50,882 nucleotides of DNA from Bacteroidales bacterium (GCA_025358645.1 JANYIW010000363.1:1-50882), one strand, 5' to 3'; shown: positions 27,830 to 39,098, counted from the stretch's first letter. A program made the numbers and translations. Notes: generated by a model not told the origin, from the letters alone.

Positions 27830-29221
27830 ATGGATTACGATCTTATAATAATTGGCAGCGGCCCCGGTGGTTATGTTGCAGCAATCAGAGCATCACAATT
27901 GAAAATGAAAGTAGCTGTAGTCGAAAGAGCTGAGCTCGGAGGTATATGTCTTAACTGGGGCTGTATCCCCACAAAATCGCTCCTGAAGAGTGCTCAGGTG
28001 TTTGACTATCTGACTCATGCATCAGATTACGGTATTACGATCTCCGGCGAAGTAAAGCCAGATTTTAACGCCATAATAACCAGGAGCAGAAGTGTAGCCA
28101 GCGGTATGAGTAAAGGAGTTCAGTTCCTTTTCAAAAAAAATAATATTGAACATCTTAAGGGATTTGGACGTCTTGCAGGAAATAATAATGTTGAAGTTCA
28201 GGATAAGGATGGGACCAGGAAAAATTATACAGCACAGAATATAATTATAGCGACGGGTGCAAGATCCAAAGAGCTGCCAAACCTGAAACAGGACGGAAAG
28301 AAAATAATTGGCTACCGTGAGGCTATGTCCCTGGAAAAACAACCTGAATCAATGGTTGTTGTAGGATCAGGGGCAATAGGCAGCGAGTTCGCTAATTTCT
28401 ATCAGTCGTTGGGAACAAACGTAACACTTGTGGAGTTCTTACCCAGAATTGTTCCTGTTGAAGACGAGGAGGTCTCTAAACAACTAGAGAAATCGTTTAA
28501 GAAAATTAAAATGAAGGTGATGACTGATTCATCAGTTGAGTCTGTTGATACTTCAAAAGAGAAATGTCTGGTGACAATTAAAACCCCAAAGGGACAAGAG
28601 ATTGTTGAAGCTGAAATTGTGTTATCAGCTGTTGGTATTACCACAAACATTGAAGATATTGGTCTTGAAAAAGCTGGAGTTAAAACCGATAAGGGAAAAG
28701 TTGTTGTAGATGAATATTACCGAACATCAGTCCCGGGAATTTTTGCAATCGGTGATATTGTTCACGGACCGGCTCTTGCGCATGTGGCTTCAGCTGAAGG
28801 AATATTATGTGTTGAGAAGATAGCAGGAATTGAAGTGGAACCTCTTGATTATAATAATATTCCGGGATGTACTTATACTAACCCGGAGATAGCATCATGC
28901 GGACTTACCGAAGCTGCTGCCAGAGAAGCAGGTTATGATATCAAAGTTGGAAAATTTCCATATACTGCATCGGGTAAAGCAAGCGCTTCAGGGGCAAAAG
29001 ATGGCTTTGTTAAACTTATTTTCGATGCGGCGTATGGCGAACTCCTTGGTGCACACATGATCGGAGCCAATGTAACTGAGATGATTGCAGAGATAGTTCT
29101 GGCACGAAAACTGGAAACAACAGCACATGAAATAATGAAGGCCGTACACCCTCATCCTACTATGTCAGAAGCTATCATGGAGGCTGCTGCCGCTGCTTAT
29201 GGGGAGGTGATACATCTTTAA
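27830..29221 (+). CDS. lpdA: Dihydrolipoyl dehydrogenase
   Basis: IIGSGPGGYVAAIRASQL, GGICLNWGCIPTKSLL, VVGSGAIGSEFANFY, AIGDIVHGPALAHVASAEG, HPHPTMSEA. Confidence 0.96.
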   Translation: MDYDLIIIGSGPGGYVAAIRASQLKMKVAVVERAELGGICLNWGCIPTKSLLKSAQVFDYLTHASDYGITISGEVKPDFNAIITRSRSVASGMSKGVQFLFKKNNIEHLKGFGRLAGNNNVEVQDKDGTRKNYTAQNIIIATGARSKELPNLKQDGKKIIGYREAMSLEKQPESMVVVGSGAIGSEFANFYQSLGTNVTLVEFLPRIVPVEDEEVSKQLEKSFKKIKMKVMTDSSVESVDTSKEKCLVTIKTPKGQEIVEAEIVLSAVGITTNIEDIGLEKAGVKTDKGKVVVDEYYRTSVPGIFAIGDIVHGPALAHVASAEGILCVEKIAGIEVEPLDYNNIPGCTYTNPEIASCGLTEAAAREAGYDIKVGKFPYTASGKASASGAKDGFVKLIFDAAYGELLGAHMIGANVTEMIAEIVLARKLETTAHEIMKAVHPHPTMSEAIMEAAAAAYGEVIHL

Positions 29222-29307
29222 TTTTTTTCTTAACATAAGAATTATATTTTGCTATTAAATTAATCTTTGAGTTTGATCACTGATTTAAAAACTATAAATT
29301 ATTAAAT

Positions 29308-32300
29308 ATGAAAAAAAATGTATTTATCATTCTGATGGTGTTGATGATTCCTATCAAGCTAACGGCCCAACCTTTGGCAAAAAGGCAGCCATATAATATT
29401 TCAAAAGAGAAAGTATTATATGCTATTGGCTACGCCCATCTTGATACCGAATGGAACTGGGAATATCCAACTACTATTAATAAATACATCTGGAATACAA
29501 TGGCGGATAACTTCAGGCTCTTTGAGAAATATCCCGATTATGTTTTCAATTTCACGGGCTCTCGACGATATAAAATGATGAAGGAGTATTATCCTGAATC
29601 ATTTAAAAAAGTTGCAGATTATATCAATCAGGGTCGATGGTATGTCTCAGGATCATCTGTCGATGAAGGGGAAGTAAATATTTCTTCATCTGAATCGGTT
29701 CTTCGTCAGGTACTATACGGGAACCTTTTTTTCAAAAGGGAATTTAATAAAGAAAGTGTTGATTACATGCTTCCCGATTGTTTCGGTTTTGTGGCTACAA
29801 TGCCATCTGTCTGGAGTCATGCCGGTCTTCTGGGATTTTCTACCCAGAAACTTACCTGGCGTTCATCAAACGGTGTTCCATTTAATGTTGGGGTTTGGGA
29901 AGGGCCTGACGGGAAGAGCATTATTGCTGCATTAAATGCCACTGATTACACAGGCAGAGTAGTTCCGCGACTTGACATAGACAGCACCTGGAATGCAAGG
30001 CTTCAGAATGATAAAAACAAATATGGTTTATTGTTTGATTACCGCTATTATGGTGTTGGTGATGTTGGCGGATCACCAAGAGATGAAGATGTAAAAAATG
30101 CTGTTAACAGTCTTAATAAAAGCGATAGCAAATTCAAAGTAATTCTTACATCATCGGATCAGATGTACAAAGATATAACACCTGAAATTCGTTCTAAACT
30201 TCCAACTTATGCCGGAGATCTTCTTTTGATAGAACACAGCGCAGGATCGATGACCTCGGAATCTTATATGAAAAGGGCTAATCGGAAGAATGAAGCCTTG
30301 TCTAAGTCATCCGAACAAGCTGCTTCAATTGCCGATTGGCTGGGTGGGGCATCGTATCCTTTCGGGAAACTTAACAATTCATGGGAACTTCTTCTCGGTA
30401 GTCAGTTTCATGATATACTTCCAGGAACAAGTACTCCTAAGGCATATGAATATGCATGGAATGATGAATTCATTGCTATGAATGGTTTCTCAGAAGTATT
30501 AAAGAACTCGGTAAGTTCAATATCTCACGGTTTAAATACTATGGTTGAAGGGAGAGCAATTGTTGTTTATAATCCTGTAGCGACTGAAAGAGAAGATGTC
30601 GTAACAGCAGAATTATCCTATTCAAAACTGCCTGTAAATATTAAAGTATTTGACAGGAATAATAATGAAATACCTTCTCAGATAGTATCTTCTACAGGTA
30701 ATATGCTCACAATTATTTTTCTTGCAAAACTTCCTTCTGCCGGATTATCAGTATTCGATGTACGGGGAACCACAGAAAAACCCGCTTCTTCTTCATTATC
30801 AGTTACCAATAGTACTTTGGAGAACAGCTATTTTAAAGTCAGAATTGATACAAACGGAGATATTGCCAGCATCTATGATAAGAGGTTATCAAAGGAGGTT
30901 CTTTCAAAGCCAGCCACTCTTGATTTTCAGCAGGAACGACCTTCTCAGTGGCCATCATGGAACATGGATTGGAACGATCGTAAAAATCCGCCAATTGATT
31001 ACATGAATAAGGATGTATCAATCAGGACTGTTGAGCAGGGTCCGGTAAGGATTGCTCTGTCAATAACGAAGAAAGGTCAGAATTCTGAAATAACTCAGAT
31101 TATCAGTCTTGCCTCCGGTGAAGCCGGAAAAGTGATTGAGGTCAGAAATGAAATCGATTGGCAGTCGAAAGAGGTTAGTTTGAAAGCCGCATTCCCGACA
31201 ACTGTTGTAAATGAATTTGCAACCTACGGCCTGAATACTGCTGCTATTAAAAGAACAACAAACAATGATGTTAAGTTTGAAGTCCCTGGCAGACAGTGGA
31301 TTGATATAAGCGATAGATCAAACAGCTTTGGTGTATCTATTCTTGAGGATTGCAAGTACGGTTCCGATAAACCTGATAACAGCACTCTCAGACTCACCCT
31401 GATGTATACTCCAAGAGCAAATTCATTTGTCTACCAGGGTACACAGGATTGGGGAATTCATAAAGTTAAGTATGGTATTTATCCACACTCAGGCGATTGG
31501 GTATATGCAGAAACACCATGGAAAGGGAATTTTCTTAACAATCCTCCGATAGCATTTGAGACCGGGAAACATGCAGGAGATCTTGGTAGAGAGGTATCTT
31601 TCATCAGATCGAGTACAAATCAGGTTGATGTAATGGCTTTTAAAAAAGCAGAAGAGGGTAATTATTATATAGTCAGAGTAAATGAGCTTTATGGGAAGGA
31701 TGCAAAAGGAGTATCGATAAGTTTTCCGGGTAAAATCGTTGATGCTTATGAAGTAAACGGTCAGGAGAAGAAAATCGGAATTATAGATTTCACAAATGGT
31801 GTACTCAACTTTGATATTACCAGGTTCCTGATCAGAACATTTGCGGTTAAATTTGAAAACCAGGTTAGCTCAATTTCAAAACTGGTTCAGGCAGTGGTTG
31901 CAATTCCATATAATGAAGATGGAATCAGTTTTGACTCAAAACGATCTGATGGAAATATTATCAACGGGCTGACGATTCCTGCTGAAATGATCGGAACGGA
32001 AATCGTGAGTGAAGATATCATGTTTAAAATCGGTAACAGCGCTGATGGACAAAAGAATATGCTGGCAGCCAATGGTCAGAAGCTGGAATTACCGGCAGGT
32101 GAATATAATAAGGTATATATTCTTGCGGGAGCCACTGAGGATACGCCGGGTGAAGTGAAAGCCGGAAACAAAGTAGCTGCTTTGAACTTTCAGAATTGGA
32201 CCGGATTTGTTGGACAGCATTATGGCAGGGTACTTTATTTTAATGATCTGAAAGTTGCCTCAATTACAAAAGCCTTCACTAAAAGGGACAACATAGCATG

Positions 32301-33168
32301 GTTTTCATCACACAGTCATACACCTGATGCTAATAATACCTACCAGTACTGTTATCTGTTCAAATATGAAATTTCACTTCCAAAAGGAACAAGATCGATT
32401 ACCCTTCCGAAGAATACTAAGATTAAAATTTTCGCAGTTACTGTCGCTGAAAATAAGAACGAAGACGTTGTTCCGCTTCAGTTACTCTATGATGATTTCA
32501 GGAGTGATAAACCATTACAATTGAGTACGAAGGAATATGTCACATCTGATCTGCAACCGCTGAAATATACTCAGAAACCTCTTTTTAGCCAGAAAATTGA
32601 TGCAAGTCAGATGCCAAGGATAATAGCCTATCTCAAAAGCATTAACTCAGATACTGTGATCGTATCAACACCTCCGTCGGTTACCGATTATGCTGATAAA
32701 AAATCAGGAAACGGCGTAAATGTGACATATTATGCAACTGGTAAATCAAAAAAGGGAATCGGGTACAATAATGAGAAATTTGATCTCTCAAATATTCTTG
32801 ACTCTCAGGATGGAAAACTTAAGGATACCATTCTTTTTGATAATGGTGAAGGAAGAATTATTGTTGATCTCGGGAAACCCATAAGTATTGAAATGATAAA
32901 TATGTACTTTGGACAGTTCAGAAACCGTGGTCCACAGATTTTTACAATCTGGTCATCTATGAAAGAATCTGCAATAAATGGGGACCCTAAGGTTAATGGC
33001 TGGCAGTATGTCGGACTCTACGGTCTCTCAGAAAGAGGAGTGGCTTCATCAGGCACATCTTTTGTATTTGATAATAATTTAAAATGCAGATATATTATGT
33101 TTCTTACTGACGGGAGCTGGCATGGTACTGAATATATTAAACAACTTGATATAATTGAAAAGAAGTGA
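29308..33168 (+). CDS. GH38-type alpha-mannosidase with C-terminal accessory domains
   Basis: Signal peptide; AIGYAHLDTEWNWEYPTTI, DYMLPDCFGFVATMPSVW, SQFHDILPGTSTPKAYEY; C-terminal discoidin-like region (IIVDLGKPISIEMINMYFGQF...CRYIMFLTDGSW). Confidence 0.9.
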   Translation: MKKNVFIILMVLMIPIKLTAQPLAKRQPYNISKEKVLYAIGYAHLDTEWNWEYPTTINKYIWNTMADNFRLFEKYPDYVFNFTGSRRYKMMKEYYPESFKKVADYINQGRWYVSGSSVDEGEVNISSSESVLRQVLYGNLFFKREFNKESVDYMLPDCFGFVATMPSVWSHAGLLGFSTQKLTWRSSNGVPFNVGVWEGPDGKSIIAALNATDYTGRVVPRLDIDSTWNARLQNDKNKYGLLFDYRYYGVGDVGGSPRDEDVKNAVNSLNKSDSKFKVILTSSDQMYKDITPEIRSKLPTYAGDLLLIEHSAGSMTSESYMKRANRKNEALSKSSEQAASIADWLGGASYPFGKLNNSWELLLGSQFHDILPGTSTPKAYEYAWNDEFIAMNGFSEVLKNSVSSISHGLNTMVEGRAIVVYNPVATEREDVVTAELSYSKLPVNIKVFDRNNNEIPSQIVSSTGNMLTIIFLAKLPSAGLSVFDVRGTTEKPASSSLSVTNSTLENSYFKVRIDTNGDIASIYDKRLSKEVLSKPATLDFQQERPSQWPSWNMDWNDRKNPPIDYMNKDVSIRTVEQGPVRIALSITKKGQNSEITQIISLASGEAGKVIEVRNEIDWQSKEVSLKAAFPTTVVNEFATYGLNTAAIKRTTNNDVKFEVPGRQWIDISDRSNSFGVSILEDCKYGSDKPDNSTLRLTLMYTPRANSFVYQGTQDWGIHKVKYGIYPHSGDWVYAETPWKGNFLNNPPIAFETGKHAGDLGREVSFIRSSTNQVDVMAFKKAEEGNYYIVRVNELYGKDAKGVSISFPGKIVDAYEVNGQEKKIGIIDFTNGVLNFDITRFLIRTFAVKFENQVSSISKLVQAVVAIPYNEDGISFDSKRSDGNIINGLTIPAEMIGTEIVSEDIMFKIGNSADGQKNMLAANGQKLELPAGEYNKVYILAGATEDTPGEVKAGNKVAALNFQNWTGFVGQHYGRVLYFNDLKVASITKAFTKRDNIAWFSSHSHTPDANNTYQYCYLFKYEISLPKGTRSITLPKNTKIKIFAVTVAENKNEDVVPLQLLYDDFRSDKPLQLSTKEYVTSDLQPLKYTQKPLFSQKIDASQMPRIIAYLKSINSDTVIVSTPPSVTDYADKKSGNGVNVTYYATGKSKKGIGYNNEKFDLSNILDSQDGKLKDTILFDNGEGRIIVDLGKPISIEMINMYFGQFRNRGPQIFTIWSSMKESAINGDPKVNGWQYVGLYGLSERGVASSGTSFVFDNNLKCRYIMFLTDGSWHGTEYIKQLDIIEKK

Positions 33169-33184
33169 TAAGAATCTGATCAAC

Positions 33185-33210
33185 GCAACCTTTTTTTCAT
33201 AAATTCCATC
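33185..33210 (+). promoter_or_regulatory. Candidate ECF-sigma autoregulated promoter
   Basis: GCAACCTTTTTTT (AACC at 33187-33190), 16 bp, then CATC at 33207-33210. Resembles AAC-N16-CGTC ECF promoters. Confidence 0.45.
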
Positions 33211-33280
33211 ATTCTTAAAGAATTACTGGCATTTAATATTAATATTTTATATTTTTATATTCTCAAACAGGTAAAAACCC

Positions 33281-33841
33281 TTGTCGGAGATAAAAAAAAT
33301 AATAAAAGGTTGTCTTGCCGGTAACAGGAGGGATCAGGAACTTCTGTACAGGAGGCATGCTTCTAAGCTATTTGCTGTGTGTCTGCAGTATTCAGGTAAT
33401 GATGATGAGGCAAGAGATATTTTACAGGAAGGGTTTATTAAGATATTTGAAAACCTTGAACATTTTAAACATGAAGGTTCTTTCGAGGGTTGGATGCGCC
33501 GGATAACTGTTAATACAGCGCTTGAAAAATTCCGCTGCCGGCATAAGCTTTATCGTGTCGATGATATTGATACAATAAAGGAACCCGATGCAGAACCTGA
33601 TAATCAGGATTATGCAGGTCTTGATGCTAAAGATCTACTCGAAATAATCAGGGAATTGCCCACTAAATACAGAATGGTATTTAACCTTTTTGCAATAGAG
33701 GGATATTCGCATAAAGAGATAAGTAAAATAGTGAATATTTCAGAAGGAACTTCAAAATCAAATCTATCCCGTGCACGGGTTATCCTTCAAAGAAGAGTTG
33801 GATCATATACAGGACTTAAGAAGAAAGTAGTAAATGAATGA
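33281..33841 (+). CDS. ECF RNA polymerase sigma factor
   Basis: Sigma2 region (NDDEARDILQEGFIKIFENLEHFKHEGSFEGWMRRITVN) and sigma4 region (ELPTKYRMVFNLFAIEGYSHKEISKIVNISEGTSKSNLSRARVIL). TTG start. Confidence 0.95.
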   Translation: MSEIKKIIKGCLAGNRRDQELLYRRHASKLFAVCLQYSGNDDEARDILQEGFIKIFENLEHFKHEGSFEGWMRRITVNTALEKFRCRHKLYRVDDIDTIKEPDAEPDNQDYAGLDAKDLLEIIRELPTKYRMVFNLFAIEGYSHKEISKIVNISEGTSKSNLSRARVILQRRVGSYTGLKKKVVNE

Positions 33842-35156
33842 AAAAGGGGCAAATATAGATCTTCTCTTCAGAAATGGACTCAAAGATTTTGAAGTACTTC
33901 CCCCACCAGGTGTCTGGGATGGAATTCACTCTGCTATAAAAATTAAATCACGACCGACTATACTACTAAGGATTGCTGCTGCTGTAACTATTCTATTGAC
34001 AGTGAGCTTTTTAACTTACAAATGGAGCAGAGAGATTTCAAGTACTACTTCAGTTTCTGCATTATCTTTTAATATAGGGGCCCCTTCACCTGTTTTTTCT
34101 GTCCCTTTTGATGATTCTCAGTATTTGCCGGCAATAAGAAATAATCAGGCTAGAAACTCTTCAAATGTAATAATGGAACCCCTTAACTATGGTATCATTA
34201 GTGATGCAACTTATGTAGCATTTTCTCCTGAACCAATAATGAATATTCAGGAAACTAAAAGCCTGTCAATAGGGAATAATACAACAGTCAGAGGACCGTT
34301 GCTGGCACTCCCCAATAGGTCTCAGGTAAATTCAATATACATTCAATATCCTGATCTGCAATATTTACTTGTAAATAATTCCACCATACCTGTGAACAGG
34401 TGGTCTATAGCAGCCATGGCTTCACCCACATATTATTCGGGAATAAGTTCGGGGAGTGATCAACTTTCAAACAAGATAATGTCTTCGGAACAACCTCTTT
34501 TTTCGTATTCAGGCGGCCTCTCATTCTCTTATAAAATCAGTAAAAGGTTCAGTATACAATCAGGTCTTTACTATTCATCCTTAGGACAAAAAGTAGATGG
34601 CATAAATTCCTACAGCGGATTTACTCAATATAACAAAACAAAAGGAGATCATAACTTTGAAGTACTTACTTCAAATGGTAAAGTTTTTGCAACCAATCCT
34701 GATGTTTTTCTTACTGCTAATGGTTCAGACAGAATACTTACAGCCTATACAAAAGATGTGTTTGACCCTAATAAAGCAAGCCTTCAATCTGTAAACAATT
34801 CACTAAATCAGAATTTCAGTTACCTGGAATTTCCAGTCATCCTGAGATATAAAATTGTAGATAAAACGATAGATATTAATCTTATCGGAGGATTATCATA
34901 TAATCTATTGGTTCATAATTCAGTATATACAACACTTGATGGTAAGATATACCCTGTCGGGGAAACAAAAGGATTGAATCCTCTTACCTTAAGCAGCTCC
35001 CTCGGGATGGGTATGGAATACAATATCTCTGGTAAACTATCACTCAACCTCGAACCAACTTTCAGATATTACCTCAATCCGTTCAGTGTTACAACAGGCT
35101 CATTCATTCATCCCTATTCTTTTGGAATCTTCTCCGGAGTGTCATATAAATTCTGA
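33834..35156 (+). CDS. Putative dual-membrane-spanning anti-sigma-like protein: short cytoplasmic domain, one TM, long linker, C-terminal outer-membrane beta-barrel
   Basis: aa 1-40 NIDLLFRNGLKDFEVLPPPGVWDGI; TM about aa 41-62; linker about aa 63-188; beta-barrel about aa 189-440 ending GVSYKF. Overlaps the sigma gene by 8 nt. Confidence 0.75.
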   Translation: MNEKGANIDLLFRNGLKDFEVLPPPGVWDGIHSAIKIKSRPTILLRIAAAVTILLTVSFLTYKWSREISSTTSVSALSFNIGAPSPVFSVPFDDSQYLPAIRNNQARNSSNVIMEPLNYGIISDATYVAFSPEPIMNIQETKSLSIGNNTTVRGPLLALPNRSQVNSIYIQYPDLQYLLVNNSTIPVNRWSIAAMASPTYYSGISSGSDQLSNKIMSSEQPLFSYSGGLSFSYKISKRFSIQSGLYYSSLGQKVDGINSYSGFTQYNKTKGDHNFEVLTSNGKVFATNPDVFLTANGSDRILTAYTKDVFDPNKASLQSVNNSLNQNFSYLEFPVILRYKIVDKTIDINLIGGLSYNLLVHNSVYTTLDGKIYPVGETKGLNPLTLSSSLGMGMEYNISGKLSLNLEPTFRYYLNPFSVTTGSFIHPYSFGIFSGVSYKF

Positions 35157-35209
35157 GACCTGATCCGACACAAGATTACCCCGAAATTATTTTTCAGGTG
35201 CAAAAATGT

Positions 35210-35217
35210 TACCTTTG
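35210..35217 (+). promoter_or_regulatory. Candidate -7 element (TAnnTTTG) upstream of the lytic transglycosylase gene
   Basis: TACCTTTG 29 bp before the preferred ATG at 35246. Confidence 0.4.
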
Positions 35218-35245
35218 CACATTATTTTTAATAACCCGGGTTATT

Positions 35246-36211
35246 ATGATCAATTCAAAAAGGAAAACGGTACTTACTGCTTTTGTTCTGACAGGCACAG
35301 TTATTATCATTCTTTCAATTGCCCAGAGCTTTAAAGGCTTTAAAAGTAGTCAGGAGGTGGGGGTGAATCATGTAACGGATACACTATATAATATTAAGTC
35401 AATCAAATTGCCTGATGATGTAACATTTGCAGGCGAGAAAATGCCTCTCGCCAACTTCGATACCAGGGAAAGTCTTGAACGTGAAATTCTTACGAGTGCG
35501 TACAGACACTCATCAACGATTTTAATTATAATGAGGGCTCACCGGTATCTCCCTCTTATCGAAAAAGTACTTAAAAAGAATAATGTTCCGGATGATTTCA
35601 AATATCTGGTTGCAGCGGAAAGTGAATACAGCAATATGGTTTCACCTGCCGGCGCTACAGGTTTCTGGCAGATCATGCCTGAGACAGGCAGGGAAGAAGG
35701 AATGGAAATCAATACTGTTGTCGACGAAAGGTATGATGTTGAAAAATCAACCCAATTTGCCTGTGACTACTTTCTTAGGTCGTATGAAAAATATGGTAAC
35801 TGGACCCTCGCCGCAGCATCTTATAATGGTGGGAGAGGGGGAATCGATGAACAGATCGACATTCAGCATCAGAAAAACTATTATGATCTGTTATTGAGCG
35901 ATGAAACAGCAAGATATATATTCAGAGCAGTCGCGTATAAACTTGTTATTACTGATCCTGCGAACTATGGATTTAAAATCGCAATAATGGATCTGTTTCC
36001 CGAACTAAAATTCTATGAAGTTAAAATCGACACAGTTGTAGCCGATTTTTCCGCTTTCGCTCAGAAGTTCGGCACGAATTATAAGATGTTAAAGTTTCTG
36101 AATCCCTGGCTTAGGAAACCATACCTGACACCAAAATCAAATAAGGAATACCTTATTAAGATTCCTTCTGAGGGCATGCGGAATATAGAAAAAACAGAAA
36201 CGGGAAGTTGA
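35246..36211 (+). CDS. Lytic transglycosylase (SLT domain)
   Basis: [36 protein letters not shown] ... [10 protein letters not shown]. Start set at MINSKRKT (signal anchor); the ORF track starts at 35198. Confidence 0.9.
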   Translation: MINSKRKTVLTAFVLTGTVIIILSIAQSFKGFKSSQEVGVNHVTDTLYNIKSIKLPDDVTFAGEKMPLANFDTRESLEREILTSAYRHSSTILIIMRAHRYLPLIEKVLKKNNVPDDFKYLVAAESEYSNMVSPAGATGFWQIMPETGREEGMEINTVVDERYDVEKSTQFACDYFLRSYEKYGNWTLAAASYNGGRGGIDEQIDIQHQKNYYDLLLSDETARYIFRAVAYKLVITDPANYGFKIAIMDLFPELKFYEVKIDTVVADFSAFAQKFGTNYKMLKFLNPWLRKPYLTPKSNKEYLIKIPSEGMRNIEKTETGS

Positions 36212-36234
36212 GCTTTTGATTAGGAGAAGTCAAA

Positions 36235-39054
36235 ATGAATGAGGAGATTAAAGTCCTTGGTGCAAGGGTCCATAATTTACAAAACATAGATGTAACTATC
36301 CCGCGAAACAGCCTGGTGGTAATAACCGGATTAAGCGGCAGCGGAAAATCATCTCTTGCCTTCGATACGATATATGCTGAGGGTCAAAGGCGCTATATGG
36401 AGACTCTATCGGCTTATGCCCGTCAGTTTCTCGGAGGAATGGAACGACCTGATGTTGATAAGATAACAGGCTTGAGTCCGGTAATCTCCATCGAACAGAA
36501 GACAACCAATAAAAATCCCCGATCAACAGTCGGCACAATCACCGAGATTTACGATTTTCTAAGGCTATTATATGCCAGGGCATCCGATGCATATTCTTAC
36601 GCATCCGGTGAGAAGATGGTTAAGTACTCAGATAGACAGATACTTGAGCTTATTAAAAACCGTTTCTCAGGAGAAAAAGTATTTTTTCTGGCCCCGATAG
36701 TTAAAGGCAGGAAAGGGCATTATAAGGAGTTATTTGAACAACTAAGACGAAAAGGATTCCTTAATGTTCGCATTAACAACGAAATCAGGGAACTTTCTCC
36801 GGGTATGAAGCTCGACAGGTATAAGACCCATTTTATTGAGCTTGTAGTTGATAAATTCAAAGTTGGAGATACATCCGATAAAAGACTCAATGATTCAATC
36901 CTCATGTCACTTGATCAGGGCGACGGGGTGATGATGGTTCTGGAAAGCGGGAATAATGAACCGAGGTATTTCAGCCGGCACCTGATGTGCCCGGTAACCG
37001 GAATCTCATATAATGATCCAGCTCCTCATACCTTTTCATTCAACTCCCCACAAGGAGCCTGTCCTCATTGCAACGGTCTGGGTGAGATATCAAGCATTGA
37101 TGAAGAAAAGCTAATCCCTGATGGCGAACTCAGCATCAGAAAAGGAGGGATCGAACCTCTTGGAAAATATAAGAATACATGGATCTTCTGGCAGATAGAA
37201 GCTATAGCTGAAAAGAACGGATTCACCCTTGATACTCCGATAAAAGAGATTCCTGAAGATGCTCTCCATAAAATACTCTACGGTTCCGACGAAGTACTCA
37301 AGTTATCAAATACCCCCCTGGGTATGACTTCGAACTATTTCTTAACCTTCGAAGGTGTCGTCAATTTTGTCGGGAATATTGAAACAATAAGCAACAATAA
37401 AACCGGGACAAAAATCAAAGATCAATATGTACAGTATAATGTTTGTCCCGAATGTAAGGGTACCCGGCTGAAAAAGGAGTCATTATATTTCAGAATAGCA
37501 GACAAAAATATCGGAGAGCTCTCATCAATGGATATCAAAGAGTTATCTCATTTCCTGGCCAACATCGAGGAGAAGCTTACCGGGAAGCAAAAATTAATTG
37601 CTTCAGAAATCCTTAAGGAGATAAGAACCAGACTTGGATTCCTGCTTGAGGTAGGACTGGAGTATCTCTCAATGAACAGGGGAGCCAGAACCCTTTCGGG
37701 AGGTGAAAGCCAAAGGATACGACTGGCTACTCAGATTGGTTCAAGACTTGTGAATGTACTTTATATTCTTGATGAACCGAGTATTGGCCTGCATCAGAGG
37801 GATAACAGGCGACTGATTACTGCTTTGAAACAACTCAGGGATGCCGGTAACTCTGTCATAGTGGTAGAACACGACAGGGAGATGATATTATCGGCTGATC
37901 ATGTAATAGATATGGGTCCCGGCGCCGGACGACTTGGGGGCTTTGTCGTAGCTTATGGAAATCCAAAGGAATTGATGAAGCAGGATACTCTTACTTCCTC
38001 TTATCTCAATAATAAAAGAAAGTTCCACATTCCTGAAGTTAGAAGAGAAGGGAATGGCAAATTCCTGAAACTATTCGGCGCCTCAGGACATAACCTTAAT
38101 AACGTGGATGTTACAATACCTTTAGGCACACTTATTTGTGTAACAGGAGTCTCGGGAAGTGGCAAATCATCACTCATTAACCAGACTCTTCATCCTGCCC
38201 TTGCAAAGAGATTTCATAATTCAGGTAAATCCCCATTGCCATACAGAGAGATCAAAGGTCTCGAACATCTCGATAAGGTTATTGAAGTAAGCCAGTCGCC
38301 TATTGGCAAAACACCTCGTTCAAATCCTGCAACATATACAGGTGTTTTTACTGACATCCGGAAGCTTTTTGAGCAGACAACTGAAGCTAAGATACGAGGA
38401 TTTGGCGCTGGAAGATTCTCTTTTAATGTTAAAGGAGGGCGCTGCGAGGGATGTGAAGGAGCGGGAATGAAAACTATCGAAATGAATTTTCTTCCGGATG
38501 TATATGTTCACTGTACAGAGTGTAACGGGAAACGGTATAACCGCGAAACACTTGAAGTCAGGTATAAAGGAAAGTCAATAAGTGATGTTTTGGAAATGAC
38601 TGTTGATATGGCTGTGGAATATTTTGTTAACGTGCCATCAATTTATCATAAAATAAAAACACTTCAGGATGTAGGACTCGGATACATCAAGCTTGGACAA
38701 CAATCAACAACACTTTCAGGCGGCGAGGCGCAACGTGTAAAACTGGCAACGGAACTGGCCAGGCGCGATACCGGTAAAACACTTTATATCCTTGATGAAC
38801 CAACTACAGGATTGCATTTTGAGGATGTCAGAGTTTTACTGGATGTCCTGAACAAGCTAGTCGACAGGGGCAATACTATTATTGTAATTGAGCATAACCT
38901 TGATGTTGTTAAGATGGCTGATTATGTTATTGATCTTGGCAAAGAAGGAGGGAAGGCCGGGGGTAATATTCTATTCTCAGGATCACCCGAAAAACTTGCC
39001 GGGTGCTCTGACAGTTATACAGGAAAATACCTTAAGGCAGAACTTAAGGCATAA
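36235..39054 (+). CDS. uvrA: Excinuclease ABC subunit A
   Basis: [85 protein letters not shown]. Confidence 0.97.
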   Translation: MNEEIKVLGARVHNLQNIDVTIPRNSLVVITGLSGSGKSSLAFDTIYAEGQRRYMETLSAYARQFLGGMERPDVDKITGLSPVISIEQKTTNKNPRSTVGTITEIYDFLRLLYARASDAYSYASGEKMVKYSDRQILELIKNRFSGEKVFFLAPIVKGRKGHYKELFEQLRRKGFLNVRINNEIRELSPGMKLDRYKTHFIELVVDKFKVGDTSDKRLNDSILMSLDQGDGVMMVLESGNNEPRYFSRHLMCPVTGISYNDPAPHTFSFNSPQGACPHCNGLGEISSIDEEKLIPDGELSIRKGGIEPLGKYKNTWIFWQIEAIAEKNGFTLDTPIKEIPEDALHKILYGSDEVLKLSNTPLGMTSNYFLTFEGVVNFVGNIETISNNKTGTKIKDQYVQYNVCPECKGTRLKKESLYFRIADKNIGELSSMDIKELSHFLANIEEKLTGKQKLIASEILKEIRTRLGFLLEVGLEYLSMNRGARTLSGGESQRIRLATQIGSRLVNVLYILDEPSIGLHQRDNRRLITALKQLRDAGNSVIVVEHDREMILSADHVIDMGPGAGRLGGFVVAYGNPKELMKQDTLTSSYLNNKRKFHIPEVRREGNGKFLKLFGASGHNLNNVDVTIPLGTLICVTGVSGSGKSSLINQTLHPALAKRFHNSGKSPLPYREIKGLEHLDKVIEVSQSPIGKTPRSNPATYTGVFTDIRKLFEQTTEAKIRGFGAGRFSFNVKGGRCEGCEGAGMKTIEMNFLPDVYVHCTECNGKRYNRETLEVRYKGKSISDVLEMTVDMAVEYFVNVPSIYHKIKTLQDVGLGYIKLGQQSTTLSGGEAQRVKLATELARRDTGKTLYILDEPTTGLHFEDVRVLLDVLNKLVDRGNTIIVIEHNLDVVKMADYVIDLGKEGGKAGGNILFSGSPEKLAGCSDSYTGKYLKAELKA

Positions 39055-39098
39055 GAATTTAATTATATTTGAGTCTGTTAACATTTATTGAAACTAAA

